Assembly: GCF_000186225.1 (NCBI RefSeq)
Contig: NC_014933.1
Coordinates: forward strand, 124,001-188,000
Source of the DNA: Bacteroides helcogenes P 36-108
GTDB lineage: Bacteria; Bacteroidota; Bacteroidia; Bacteroidales; Bacteroidaceae
Direction of reading: 5' to 3'
DNA: 64,000 nt
Position 1 is the first letter of the stretch; every line of letters starts with the position of its first letter. Shown here piece after piece: positions 1 through 9,426 of the stretch. The notes under the pieces were generated by a model that was given only the letters and a program-made list of their open reading frames with translations, searched no databases and was not told where the DNA came from. Made by a program: the position numbers and the translations under genes.

Positions 1-552
1 GAGATGGAAGAAACATTCGACGAAATTTATAACAATCATTATAAAGTAGAGGAACGGAGCGTGCTGCAACTGAGATGCGATGACGAGAAACTGATGAAGT
101 CCCCTTATGCACTCAATGAAATAGCAGTGCTGAAACGGGACAGTTCTTCGATGATCAGCATTCATACCGCCATCAACGGTGCGCCACTCACCACTTATCA
201 AGCCGACGGCCTGGTGATTGCCACACCTACCGGCTCCACCGCTTATTCGCTCAGCGTGGGTGGTCCGGTTATCGTTCCGCACAGCAAGACGATTGCCATT
301 ACCCCCGTTGCCCCGCACAGTCTCAATGTGCGCCCTATTGTCATCTGCGATGACTGGGAAATCACTCTTGACGTAGAAAGCCGCAGCCACAGTTTTCTGG
401 TCGCCATTGACGGAAGGAGCGAATCGTGCAGAGAAACCACCCGCCTGCATATATCTCGTGCAGACTACAGTATAAAAGTAATCAAAAGATTTGATCATGT
501 CTTTTTTGATACACTCCGCAACAAGATGATGTGGGGAGTAGATGTCAGATAA
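1..552 (+). CDS. nadK: NAD kinase, C-terminal part (5' end outside window)
   Basis: This is the C-terminal part of an ATP-NAD kinase, the cytosolic enzyme that phosphorylates NAD to NADP. The reading frame is open from the first base, so the true start and the N-terminal GGDG motif lie to the left of the window. The visible part contains the family block [15 protein letters not shown] (codons about 78-92), which belongs to the NAD-binding and catalytic domain. It also contains the later NVRPIV and AIDGR segments typical of the C-terminal beta-sandwich. An in-frame ATG at base 4 is internal and is not taken as a start. The GH20 gene begins 66 bp downstream on the same strand. The family call is firm; only the missing N-terminus limits it. 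Confidence 0.93.
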   Translation, partial: EMEETFDEIYNNHYKVEERSVLQLRCDDEKLMKSPYALNEIAVLKRDSSSMISIHTAINGAPLTTYQADGLVIATPTGSTAYSLSVGGPVIVPHSKTIAITPVAPHSLNVRPIVICDDWEITLDVESRSHSFLVAIDGRSESCRETTRLHISRADYSIKVIKRFDHVFFDTLRNKMMWGVDVR

Positions 553-618
553 GAACAATGCCAGCACAATCTCTCATTTTGCATTTATCAACCTTACAAA
601 TACCATTTTCAAACTCTT

Positions 619-2250
619 ATGAAAAAGAACTTCTTCAGAAAGAACGTCAGAAACATCCTTTGTTTCCTTGCCTTAGTCATTGCACCGAACGTTGCCGCAC
701 AAGACAATCTGTCGGCACTGCTCCCCCTGCCCAATCACATAGAGCAACGAAAAGGATTTTTTTCCTTATCCACGAGCGAACAAGTCACCACCAACTCCGG
801 TGAACTGCAGTTTGCGGTCACAGAGTTGCAGCACATCTTCCGGCAACGCTTCGGCTATGAACCGCAGTACGGAAAGAATGGAAAAATCAAGCTGATACTT
901 GACAACCGAATCAACAGTGACGAGCAATACCGCCTGACCATCGCTCCACAGGGCATCACCGTAAAAGGGAAAACGCCAGCAGGCATACTCTACGGTATCT
1001 ATACACTGGATCAAGTGCTCCTGGGCGATGTAGTGAACACTAAAAACAGCAAGATTCAGTCTCTCTACATCGAAGACCAACCTGTCTATCCATACCGTGC
1101 GCTAATGCTCGATCCAGCCCGCCACTTCCTGCCAATTGATGACGTGAAGCATTACATCCGACAGATGGCCCGCTACAAGTACAACGTTCTCCAGCTCCAC
1201 CTCAGCGATGACCAAGGCTGGCGCATCGAAATAAAGAGCCATCCGAAGCTGACTGAAGTCGGCGCATATCCTACCTCCAAAGGTGGTGAGGGAAGCCCTG
1301 ACAATGGTTTCTATACTCAGGAACAACTGAAAGAGCTTGTCCGCTATGCCGCTAATCTGAATGTGGAAATCATCCCCGAAATAGACATCCCCGGCCATAC
1401 AGCCGCCCTCCTTATGGCCTATCCCGAACTGCATTGCGACATCCACCAAGACACGATCTTTGAATTCGGGAAAACCTTCAACCTCATGTTGTCTGCCGCC
1501 AATCCCAAAGTATATGAAGTTCTTGACGACATCATCCGCGAAATTTCCACAATCTTCCCGTCCAAGAAAATCCACCTCGGAGGAGACGAATCGGCCATAG
1601 CAAGCAATTGGGCAAAGAGCCCCGAACACCTGCGACTGATGAAGGAGCATGGCTATACCAAAGCCGACCAACTGATGAACATCTTCTTCGGCAAAGTGCT
1701 GGCTTCCACCAAGAAGTACGGTCTGCACACCATCCTTTGGTGCGAACTGGATAACATCTATATGCCCGCCAACACCTATCTTTTCGACTATCCGCAGGAT
1801 GTAACACTCGTCACCTGGCGAAATGCCCTTACGCCCAAGTGCATAGAGCTGACCCGGAAAGCGGGCAATGCGCTGATTCTTGCCCCCGGTGAATATGCTT
1901 ACTTGGACTACCCGCAGTATAAGAACGACTTTCCGGAATTCAACAATTGGGGCATGCCCACAACAACCCTGCAGAAGACTTTTGAATTTGACCCTACCTA
2001 CAAGCTGGAGCCTGAGAAACGCCAACAGATTATCGGGGTGATGGGAACCCTTTGGGGCGAAGCTATCAACGATATACATCGTGCCACCTACATGACCTAC
2101 CCCAGAGGACTGGCCTTGGCCGAAGCCGGATGGTGTCAAAGTCCCGGCAACGATTGGGAGTCTTTTAAAAGCAGAATGCTGCCCAACCTGTCTGACATGA
2201 TGAGACGAGGAGTATCCATACGTGTTCCGTTCGAAGTATTTAATAGATAA
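619..2250 (+). CDS. Secreted beta-N-acetylhexosaminidase, GH20
   Basis: This is a 543-residue glycoside hydrolase family 20 enzyme that releases terminal GlcNAc or GalNAc from glycans by substrate-assisted catalysis. The N-terminus has a signal peptide (basic MKKNFFRKN, hydrophobic core, VAAQ cleavage region near residue 28), so it acts in the periplasm or at the outer membrane. A GH20b-type N-domain (about 30-150) is followed by the TIM barrel with RHFLPIDDVKHYI and QLHLSDDQGWR. The catalytic Asp-Glu pair sits in HLGGDES (D323-E324). Length is normal for Bacteroides GH20. It starts 66 bp after nadK, and only a weak promoter-like sequence lies between, so co-transcription is possible. It converges on locus A and could act on the same host glycans, but nothing in the sequence ties it to that regulon. 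Confidence 0.93.
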   Translation: MKKNFFRKNVRNILCFLALVIAPNVAAQDNLSALLPLPNHIEQRKGFFSLSTSEQVTTNSGELQFAVTELQHIFRQRFGYEPQYGKNGKIKLILDNRINSDEQYRLTIAPQGITVKGKTPAGILYGIYTLDQVLLGDVVNTKNSKIQSLYIEDQPVYPYRALMLDPARHFLPIDDVKHYIRQMARYKYNVLQLHLSDDQGWRIEIKSHPKLTEVGAYPTSKGGEGSPDNGFYTQEQLKELVRYAANLNVEIIPEIDIPGHTAALLMAYPELHCDIHQDTIFEFGKTFNLMLSAANPKVYEVLDDIIREISTIFPSKKIHLGGDESAIASNWAKSPEHLRLMKEHGYTKADQLMNIFFGKVLASTKKYGLHTILWCELDNIYMPANTYLFDYPQDVTLVTWRNALTPKCIELTRKAGNALILAPGEYAYLDYPQYKNDFPEFNNWGMPTTTLQKTFEFDPTYKLEPEKRQQIIGVMGTLWGEAINDIHRATYMTYPRGLALAEAGWCQSPGNDWESFKSRMLPNLSDMMRRGVSIRVPFEVFNR

Positions 2251-2259
2251 CGCATTAAT

Positions 2260-2340
2260 AGTTCCACCTTTTTTCATCAAGGTGGAACTCACTTTCCAAT
2301 ACAAATGAAGCCAGTTCCATCGTATATAGAACTGGCTTCA
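2260..2340. terminator. Two hairpins between convergent genes
   Basis: The 137-bp gap between the GH20 gene (+) and the GH2 gene (-) holds two perfect stem-loops. The first has an 11-bp stem (2260-2270 with 2279-2289, arm AGTTCCACCTT) and an 8-nt loop. The second has a 12-bp stem (2306-2317 with 2329-2340, arm TGAAGCCAGTTC) and an 11-nt loop. Neither has a long U-run; on the minus strand the second is followed by TTTGT. The position between convergent genes suggests bidirectional termination or mRNA 3'-end protection. This is inferred from structure only. Confidence 0.5.
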
Positions 2341-2387
2341 CTCATATTGGAAACTTATCTCAGAATAAAGGAAAGCCCACCTGAACT

Positions 2388-4436
2388 TCAAAATCCCGGT
2401 GCAAACCTCCAAATGGCACTATCCCTGAATTCAGTCTTCCCCCGCTTGCCGATGACTTCTATCCGGTTTTCTCCCTTTGCCAATTTTATACCTTTAAAGG
2501 TCACTATCTTCAGAGCATCGGGTTTCTGCCGGGCTATCACCTTTCCGTTGAGCAACAAAGTCACCTTATCAAGATTAGAGAAAGCCATGACATCCGCTTG
2601 TTCACGAGTACGCTCCGTCACCCTTTTTCCAGCCAAGTGCAGCATCGGTTCAGCATTCCAATTGGCCTTATAAAAGAAGAAAGCATCTTTCCTTACCTTA
2701 CGGTCGTGTGTCACCAGTCCTTTGTCATTGATTCCCGGACGGTCGCCCTCGGTGCGATGGGCAGCACCAAAATCGAACATGTTCCACACGAAAGTGCCCC
2801 ATACAAACGGGCGCTGACCAAGAATCTTCCAATTCTCAATATGGTAATACGTTTGCCAATTTTCCGGATGCCACCAACTGCCCGGCACTGTCTGCACCAA
2901 AGTGTCCTGCTGATGATAGATACTGGCGCCTGCTCCATACTCACTGACAGCAATCTTCGTCTGCGGATATGCCCGATGAGTTTCATCAAGGAAGGCAGCC
3001 AGCGTGGCAGGGGTGGAGCCATACCATCCGTCATAGCGATTCCAGGCAATATTATCGGTGATAAAGTTAAGGTCACCTCCTTGATTGCTCGCACCGACAG
3101 TAGGCCGCGTAGCATCTTCTTGATGAGCCAACCGGTTCAGTTCTTTGACATATTCCACTGGATTATCTCCCCATTCCTTCAGTTCATTGAACAATCCCCA
3201 GAAGCAGATGGACGGATGGTTAAAGTGCTGGCGAATCATTTCTCGAAGCTGCTCCCGGCCATTCTCCTTAAAAGACGATTGATCGACGAACCCTTTATCA
3301 GCATAGCCGCCCGGTCCCACAAAGGGAATCTCGGCCCATGTCACAATGCCATGTCTATCCATCAAATCGTACATATACATGGCCTGCGGATAATGTGCCA
3401 ACCGGACAGCATTTACCCCCATCTCCAACATCAACCGCGTATCTTCCTCATGGTGTTCCGGCCTCAAGGCATTGCCCACCCCACTGTGTTCCTGATGACG
3501 GCACACGCCATGAAGCGACAGATGCTTGCCATTCAAGAAAAAGCCCTTGTCGGCATCTGTATGGTAGTAACGAAGCCCCAATGGTTGCTCTACACGATCT
3601 ATCTCCGTGCCGTCATTCCATAAACTTACTACAACCCGGTACATAAACGGATCTTGCGTACCATTCCACAGCCTCGGTGACGGAATATCGAAGTCAATCT
3701 CCTGTTCGGATTGAGGTGTGCGGGCTTTCACATGAATATTCTTCTCCTTGCATACCACCACCTTTTCTCCATCCATCACTTCCAGCCGGATCATAGTCTG
3801 TCGATCCTGTTCGTCACCATTACTCAGCAATATGCGTGTCCGCACCTCCGCCTTCTCGTCCGTTACTTTGCGTTGCACTAAATAGACACCGGGAGAAGCA
3901 TAATCCAACGGAGAAATGCAAAGACGGTCGGTGGAAAGCAAATGTACATCCCGATAAAGTCCCCCGTAGAAGTTAAAGTCTCCCACCAACGGCATCACAT
4001 CAAGCTGTTCGGCATTGTTGACACGTACCAGCAGTTCGTTGTCTGCACCATACTTCACCGCATCTGTTATTTCGAAGATAAAGGCTCCGTATCCGCCTCT
4101 ATGTTCGCCCAAATGCTTGCCGTTGATGAAGACATTACAAATGCTATTGGCTCCTTCAAAGCGGAGAAAGAGACGGCGACCTTCACTCCGCCTGTCCACA
4201 AAAAGGCGTCTGGTGTAGTTTCCTATTCCTCTTGTATAGTCCATCTTCCCACTCAGCGCATCCTGCGCGTTCCAAGTATGCGGCAAATCTACCCGTTGGG
4301 CCGAGTTCTTCTGTACCTGATGCGAAAAACGGAACTGCCAACCATCGTTAACAAGCCGATCCGTGCGTTGTGCCACAATACTCCCAAAGGAGGCAAAGAG
4401 CAAAGCACTCCATAAAGCGATCTTTTTTAAACTCAT
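2388..4436 (-). CDS. GH2 family glycosidase (beta-galactosidase/beta-glucuronidase type)
   Basis: This is an exo-acting retaining glycosidase of family GH2, exported through a signal peptide (MSLKKIALWSALLFASFGSIVAQ). I chose the ATG at 4436 because an upstream in-frame ATG at 4511 lies inside the preceding GH88 gene and would bury the signal peptide. The order is sugar-binding jelly roll (with GLYRDVHLL), immunoglobulin-like domain, TIM barrel with RLAHYP, then a C-terminal DUF4982-like beta domain. The acid/base is E418 in GLFNELKEW and the nucleophile is E499 in VSEYGAGAS; their 81-residue spacing is normal for GH2. It is the last gene of locus A, 32 bp after GH88. Family membership is clear. 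Whether it removes galactose, glucuronate or another beta-sugar cannot be read from sequence. Confidence 0.9.
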   Translation of the reverse strand: MSLKKIALWSALLFASFGSIVAQRTDRLVNDGWQFRFSHQVQKNSAQRVDLPHTWNAQDALSGKMDYTRGIGNYTRRLFVDRRSEGRRLFLRFEGANSICNVFINGKHLGEHRGGYGAFIFEITDAVKYGADNELLVRVNNAEQLDVMPLVGDFNFYGGLYRDVHLLSTDRLCISPLDYASPGVYLVQRKVTDEKAEVRTRILLSNGDEQDRQTMIRLEVMDGEKVVVCKEKNIHVKARTPQSEQEIDFDIPSPRLWNGTQDPFMYRVVVSLWNDGTEIDRVEQPLGLRYYHTDADKGFFLNGKHLSLHGVCRHQEHSGVGNALRPEHHEEDTRLMLEMGVNAVRLAHYPQAMYMYDLMDRHGIVTWAEIPFVGPGGYADKGFVDQSSFKENGREQLREMIRQHFNHPSICFWGLFNELKEWGDNPVEYVKELNRLAHQEDATRPTVGASNQGGDLNFITDNIAWNRYDGWYGSTPATLAAFLDETHRAYPQTKIAVSEYGAGASIYHQQDTLVQTVPGSWWHPENWQTYYHIENWKILGQRPFVWGTFVWNMFDFGAAHRTEGDRPGINDKGLVTHDRKVRKDAFFFYKANWNAEPMLHLAGKRVTERTREQADVMAFSNLDKVTLLLNGKVIARQKPDALKIVTFKGIKLAKGENRIEVIGKRGKTEFRDSAIWRFAPGF

Positions 4437-4468
4437 ATTATTGTCATTATCTAATCTTTCACCAGCAC

Positions 4469-5722
4469 TCATCTCAAATGTACCCCGTGATTTTTCCTTT
4501 CCACCCCACATTCCATTTCTTCAAGAACAGACTTTCTCTTCAAAGCCTCCATATAATAATAATCAGCGTAATTGAGAGGTACATCCACCTCGGCATGGTG
4601 CGGAATGCTCCCTACGGAATGCCTCAGCAAGAAGAAATTATTCTGTCCCAATCCCGCCCGATAAGCAGGCGAGGACAAAGACTGCATGATTCTATCTGCA
4701 TACTCCCTGCATTCCTCACTTTCTTTGATCCTCATCGTTCCCAGCTCATAAAGTGCCGCAGCCATGCAGGCCGCTGCTGAAGCATCACGCGGTTCCTTAC
4801 TAATATCAGGGACTGACAAATCCCAATAAGGCACTGCATCGGCAGGCATGGCAGGATGGTTTTTCATAAAGCGAAAAGTTTTCAATGCCTGATTCAGATA
4901 ACGCATATCTCCCGTTTCACGATAACAGACCGTATAACCATAAATAGCCCATGCCTGTCCGCGCGACCATACTGATTCGTCAGCATACCCCTGTGCCGTG
5001 ACTCGGCTACGTACCCGTCCTGTCCGACAGTCATAATCCACCACGTGATAACAACTTCCGTCCTTCCTGAAATGTTCTTTCAAAGTACGATCAGCATGCT
5101 TCACCGCCAATTTGTAATAAGCAGAATCACCCGACAGTTCGGTAGCCTTAAACAAAAGTTCCAGATTCATCATATTATCTATAATAACCGGACAATTCCA
5201 GCCACGCTTGCTCATCCACCCGGATGACACATCCCAACTTTGGATAATACCTGCCGCCGGACGGAAACGAGTGGACAGCGAACGTGCTGCCGTGATAATA
5301 GTACGGGCATATGTACTGTCACCGGTCAATCGGAGGCCATTGCCGAAGCTGCACATCACAATGAAACCTATGTCATGATTATCTGTTATCTGTTCGGCCG
5401 GCCGAACAGACTCAGTATATCTTCGAGCCCACTCCAACAAGTCAGCTTCGGCACTCATCTCATACGCCAACCATAAAGTACCGGGAAAGAATCCACTACG
5501 CCAATCGCGGTAGGAACAGAACATAGTACTTCCGTCCGTTTTGATATGTACAGGATTCGGGCACACCGTCCCCCCGGCCGGTATCTGCTCCAGAAAAAGA
5601 TTCAACTGTTGCCGTGCATGAAGCACATTTTTCTGCACAAACCAAGATTGTGCAGAAGAACTGACAGAACAATAACATAGCAGCAGTACCAGCCACCGGA
5701 GGCGAAGCAAGGTTTTCTTCAT
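4469..5722 (-). CDS. Unsaturated glucuronyl hydrolase, GH88
   Basis: This is a 417-residue GH88 enzyme. The family removes the delta-4,5-unsaturated uronic acid left at the non-reducing end when a polysaccharide lyase cuts a uronate-containing glycan. A signal peptide (hydrophobic to SSSAQ, about residue 24) predicts periplasmic action. The (alpha/alpha)6-barrel residues are visible: D117 in DNHDIGF and D182 in IIDNMMN, matching the two catalytic aspartates of Bacillus UGL. The aromatic segment VWSRGQAWAIYGY is also typical. Its ATG overlaps the TGA of the upstream lyase gene by 4 bp, which suggests translational coupling and fits the functional order lyase then hydrolase. A 22-bp perfect palindrome lies within the coding sequence at 5389-5410. 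Confidence 0.92.
   Translation of the reverse strand: MKKTLLRLRWLVLLLCYCSVSSSAQSWFVQKNVLHARQQLNLFLEQIPAGGTVCPNPVHIKTDGSTMFCSYRDWRSGFFPGTLWLAYEMSAEADLLEWARRYTESVRPAEQITDNHDIGFIVMCSFGNGLRLTGDSTYARTIITAARSLSTRFRPAAGIIQSWDVSSGWMSKRGWNCPVIIDNMMNLELLFKATELSGDSAYYKLAVKHADRTLKEHFRKDGSCYHVVDYDCRTGRVRSRVTAQGYADESVWSRGQAWAIYGYTVCYRETGDMRYLNQALKTFRFMKNHPAMPADAVPYWDLSVPDISKEPRDASAAACMAAALYELGTMRIKESEECREYADRIMQSLSSPAYRAGLGQNNFFLLRHSVGSIPHHAEVDVPLNYADYYYMEALKRKSVLEEMECGVERKNHGVHLR
5389..5410. repeat. 22-bp perfect palindrome inside the GH88 gene
   Basis: Each 11-nt half (TCTGTTCGGCC and GGCCGAACAGA) is the exact reverse complement of the other, with no spacer. The sequence is in frame within GH88 and encodes part of the segment SVRPAEQIT. 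It could be a protein-binding palindrome or chance; no function is assigned. Confidence 0.55.
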
Positions 5723-7659
5723 TGTTTTAAGGATTTAATTTTTATTTTATAATTATATGTGCCAACCAATATCTGTTTTTGTGCATTCAGCGAAATGCGA
5801 TAGATTTCATCTCCCCATACATCAGACAATCTTTTGTCGAAAAGTCTGATAGTTTCTACAGCAACGGTAAACGCAGCATTGTCATAAGTAAGAACCGCTT
5901 TTTCATTTCCCACCTCTACGATTACGACTCCCGGCCTGGACACATCCACTTTCCCCCAAGTAAGAAAGTTTATTTGATTAGGGGCTATAGCAGCTTTCAA
6001 TTTAAAATCATCGCTAATATCAAGTCCGTTCTTAGTAAGCCGATAAGAGCGAATCCATCTCTCCACCATAGCATCTTCGGGATAAGCGGTAGCAATGTTC
6101 AACGAGAAACTTTGACGTTTAGGATCAGCTTTTACTTCCGTTGCCCGGAAACGACTTCCGAATGCCTGAGGAATACCGTTTATCATAGGCAGGTTGTGGT
6201 AGTTGCTCTGCATGGTCCAGATACTGTACCTCTCATTACTAAAAGTCTGGCGCGTATAAGTACCTACACCTGCATCAATCAGCATGGGGACAGTATTGGA
6301 ATATAAGGAGAAAGTACCCACATCATTATGATTATGACTTTCATTGTTGTAGCCGCCTTTAACTGCCAAAAACAGATTATTCTTATTGCTTAGATAGCAG
6401 AACTCAGTCTGTGGATACCACGTATAGGCAGGCATGCTGAAAACAGCAGTTTCGGCCTTTAACTGTGGCATAAAACGCAGTGTCTCCAGGCCACGGTACA
6501 TATCCAGCCAATTAACAGCAGGCATGCAGGGCTTTTCCCGATTCATCCAAGCGGCAAATCCTTTCATCAATTCACTGTTTACAGCTATACCGTAACGATA
6601 TATCTCTGCGATATCACCTCCGCCACGAGCTGATGCATCAGCAAAATTAACCACCCATCCATTGCCAACATAAGAACGTACAATATATTCACCCATATAC
6701 TTCACCTGCGGATTGTCAAAAATAGAGATTTTTCCTCCTGTGCCCATATACAGCATTTGCAGATAATCATAGAGCTTTCCGGCTGCATGCCCCCAATAAG
6801 ATGGTCCTTCCTCACATCCACCGTCAGCCTTCACGTAATTAATGAATTTATCTACCGACATCATAGTGCGCTGTACAGCCTGAGCCAGTTTATCGGGATC
6901 ATTCTCCAACAAAAGGAAACAAGTCAGTGCGTTGAAATTGCACCAAGGATTCCAATTGTTAACCATCATGCCCGGTTTGTAATCGAAAGCCATCCACCAA
7001 AAATCACTGCGATTCATATAAGGTTCCAATTCACGCTTCTGCAATTCATGACGGAGCCGGATGGAAACCATCGGCTCCACTTTGTCAAAGGCTTCGTGAA
7101 GAAAATAATATGTCCATGCCAACATCTGTGCCATATTTCCCTGCGTCAGATCCAACACATCTTCACGGTAGTCAGGAAATGGTGTCTTGCAGTGCTGCGC
7201 TGACACAAGGTGGGCAGAAAGTGCCCAAGTAGTCATCTCACAAGCTTGGAGCACACCGTTTATAATTTCATCAACAAAGCGCCCCTTGCCTTCTGCCAGT
7301 TCGGCCACTACCAAAGCACCGAGTGCCGTATTATTAGCGTCCAAAGGATTCTCCATGACTTTACGGCTACCCGTTCTCTTGAATTCCAGATAATCGGTAG
7401 CCTTCACCACTTTCCAATCAAAGTTCAGGTACTTTTCCCCCTGGCTGATAATCAGGTTTTTATATTCACCGACAAAACTGTTCCATCCCTCACGGTCAGT
7501 ATAAGCAGGATAGGGAACCCATTTTTGATTCAGAATCAAAGAAGACTTGATTCTCGCCAAATCTGCGCTCTTTTGTAGCAAGTCACGCTCTTCATAAGCA
7601 TTCACTTGCAGCGCAATAGCCATTAACAAGCAAAGCAGAGTAATCATTCGTTTATTCAT
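5719..7659 (-). CDS. Heparinase II/III-superfamily polysaccharide lyase
   Basis: This is a 646-residue secreted protein of the heparinase II/III superfamily, whose lyases cleave uronic-acid polysaccharides by beta-elimination. It has a signal peptide (MNKRMITLLCLLMAIALQVNA). An alpha/alpha-toroid covers about residues 30-390 (with MVNNWNPWCNFNALT and GGCEEGPSYWGHAAG). A C-terminal beta-sandwich follows, with the hallmark HNHNDVGTF (H442-D446) and MLIDAGVGTYT. The same superfamily contains PL12, PL15, PL21, PL33 and others, and I cannot place it in one by eye. Adjacent GH88, which processes unsaturated uronate, supports lyase activity on a glycosaminoglycan-like glycan. It starts 40 bp after susD and overlaps GH88 by 4 bp. 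Confidence 0.85.
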   Translation of the reverse strand: MNKRMITLLCLLMAIALQVNAYEERDLLQKSADLARIKSSLILNQKWVPYPAYTDREGWNSFVGEYKNLIISQGEKYLNFDWKVVKATDYLEFKRTGSRKVMENPLDANNTALGALVVAELAEGKGRFVDEIINGVLQACEMTTWALSAHLVSAQHCKTPFPDYREDVLDLTQGNMAQMLAWTYYFLHEAFDKVEPMVSIRLRHELQKRELEPYMNRSDFWWMAFDYKPGMMVNNWNPWCNFNALTCFLLLENDPDKLAQAVQRTMMSVDKFINYVKADGGCEEGPSYWGHAAGKLYDYLQMLYMGTGGKISIFDNPQVKYMGEYIVRSYVGNGWVVNFADASARGGGDIAEIYRYGIAVNSELMKGFAAWMNREKPCMPAVNWLDMYRGLETLRFMPQLKAETAVFSMPAYTWYPQTEFCYLSNKNNLFLAVKGGYNNESHNHNDVGTFSLYSNTVPMLIDAGVGTYTRQTFSNERYSIWTMQSNYHNLPMINGIPQAFGSRFRATEVKADPKRQSFSLNIATAYPEDAMVERWIRSYRLTKNGLDISDDFKLKAAIAPNQINFLTWGKVDVSRPGVVIVEVGNEKAVLTYDNAAFTVAVETIRLFDKRLSDVWGDEIYRISLNAQKQILVGTYNYKIKIKSLKQ

Positions 7660-7699
7660 ATCTATACTATTTCATTGGGTTTTATTAAAACTGACTACA

Positions 7700-9415
7700 T
7701 CATTCCCATCCCGGATTTTGCTTTAACAAAGGATTCTTATCAATTTCCGTAGAAGGAATGGGCCATAAATAATCGCGTGCCGAGACACTACGAGTATAAA
7801 ATGTATTCCCTGTGAAATACTTCTCAGCACGTCCATTCAGTGTTTCAAGCAGGCCCCAACGACGCATATCGCTGAAACTATGCCCTTCGGCCGCAAGCTC
7901 TACAGCACGTTCGTGCCTGATACGTTCAAAAACTTCAGCCTTAGTAGTAGCTTTCAGATAGTCAGGACCACTATTAAGAGCAGGCATCTCTACCGATGGA
8001 CGAGCACGGACTTCATTGACGAGCGATACGGCATCAGTCTGCCTATCCATTTCATTGTAGCATTCGGCAAGCATTAACAAAACATCAGCATAACGAATCA
8101 ACGGAAAATTGATAGGTGTATCGGCACGATTATTAATAGCACCATCCATATCATATTCAGCAACAAACTTCCGCCAAAGATAACATTCGCGATTACCATT
8201 GACACGAATGTAATGATGCCCATCCGTCACACCTCCCTTTACAACAACATATTCACAATCATGAGGCGCATTGGCATACCAGCCTTTATATTGCGTGTAG
8301 GGCAAAATGATGCTATAACTCATACGCGGATCACGTTCGGCATACATAGCCAGCAACTTATCCTTATCAGCCGGATATGCAGTAACCTGAGTCTTTGCAG
8401 CATTCATGGTAGCCCGGAAGGTAGCATCTTTCACAATATCACTGGTAGTGAATCCCGGCTTCACTTCTTCCCAGTCGAATGGTCGGCCATCTTTCCATTC
8501 ATAACTGTCCACCAAGTCATTTGAAGCCATCACATTATTCCAGCAACTACCGAAGGAAGCACGAGTTCCCATATAAAATGTCATTGGCATCCCCAAATCA
8601 GTACCTACACCACCCATATTCTGAATGGCGAAAATCATTTCGGAGCTTGAATCACCCGCCGGCTTGAAAAGGTCAGGATAATTATTATAAAGTGCATATT
8701 GTCCGCTATTCTTTATTGTTTCAAAGCAAGCGGCAGCTTCACTGTACTGTTTATTATAAAGAAGCACCTTACCCTTCAACGCCGTCGCAGCCCCAGAAGT
8801 AGCACGCCCGTAATTAACATCATCCCACTTGGCTGGAAGAGAAGCAATGGCAGCATCCAAATCTGCTATAACAAATGCACGGACCCTGGCTATATCTGCT
8901 CTTGGTTCTTTCATCTCGCTGAATCCGTCGGCCACAACGAAGCTTTCGTCATAGATGGGCACACCGCCAAAAAAATCCATCAAGGTGAAATAATACAATC
9001 CCCTCATAAAGCGGGCCTCTCCCTTATATTGCATTTTCAATTCAGCAGCCATATCACAATTGTCTATATTCTGAAGAACAATATTGGCACGCGAAACACC
9101 TTCATACAAATACGTCCATTTATTAAGAATCCAACTGTTAGTTACATCATAAACACCTCTTTGAAAAGTTTGGTAGGAAGGATTATCATAACCCATGGCA
9201 AGACCACCCAAACCATCCATAGCAAACTGGAGGCCAAACACGTGGTCATATTGCATGGTACTGTAAACAGCCATCATAGCCTGATCGGCATGCGACTGAG
9301 TCTTGAAAAACGTTCCGGAACTCAATTGGTCAGCCGGGAATCTCTCTAAATCATAGCAGCCACTGAAAAGGAATAGGCATGCTGCAAATACTGTATATAT
9401 CTTGTTAAATTTCAT
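7700..9415 (-). CDS. SusD-like outer-membrane glycan-binding lipoprotein (locus A)
   Basis: This is a RagB/SusD-family lipoprotein of 571 residues. It forms the hinged lid over the partner SusC channel and binds oligosaccharide at the cell surface. The signal peptide ends in a lipobox with lipidated C20 (FLFSGC). The N-terminal TPR-rich part shows GEARFMRGLYYFTLMDFFG and the SusD hallmark VPIYDE. The C-terminus has PLIRYADVLLMLAECYNEM, RHERAVELAAEGHSF and the closing SusD motif ending in NPGW. It lies 11 bp downstream of its susC. Ligand specificity cannot be predicted from sequence, but the neighbouring lyase and GH88 suggest a uronate-containing oligosaccharide. Confidence 0.95.
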   Translation of the reverse strand: MKFNKIYTVFAACLFLFSGCYDLERFPADQLSSGTFFKTQSHADQAMMAVYSTMQYDHVFGLQFAMDGLGGLAMGYDNPSYQTFQRGVYDVTNSWILNKWTYLYEGVSRANIVLQNIDNCDMAAELKMQYKGEARFMRGLYYFTLMDFFGGVPIYDESFVVADGFSEMKEPRADIARVRAFVIADLDAAIASLPAKWDDVNYGRATSGAATALKGKVLLYNKQYSEAAACFETIKNSGQYALYNNYPDLFKPAGDSSSEMIFAIQNMGGVGTDLGMPMTFYMGTRASFGSCWNNVMASNDLVDSYEWKDGRPFDWEEVKPGFTTSDIVKDATFRATMNAAKTQVTAYPADKDKLLAMYAERDPRMSYSIILPYTQYKGWYANAPHDCEYVVVKGGVTDGHHYIRVNGNRECYLWRKFVAEYDMDGAINNRADTPINFPLIRYADVLLMLAECYNEMDRQTDAVSLVNEVRARPSVEMPALNSGPDYLKATTKAEVFERIRHERAVELAAEGHSFSDMRRWGLLETLNGRAEKYFTGNTFYTRSVSARDYLWPIPSTEIDKNPLLKQNPGWE

Positions 9416-9426
9416 AGCATTATCAA

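Noticed and set aside
578..608. Promoter for the GH20 gene
   Set aside because: TTTG is present at correct spacing, but the -7 region (TACCATTT) has two mismatches and would put the start almost on the ATG.
1102..2304. A 400-codon open frame antisense to the GH20 gene
   Set aside because: The sense frame has complete GH20 motifs and a signal peptide; the antisense product shows no recognisable features.
2598..3623. A 341-codon open frame antisense to the GH2 gene
   Set aside because: It lies wholly within the GH2 coding region, whose catalytic residues and domains are intact.
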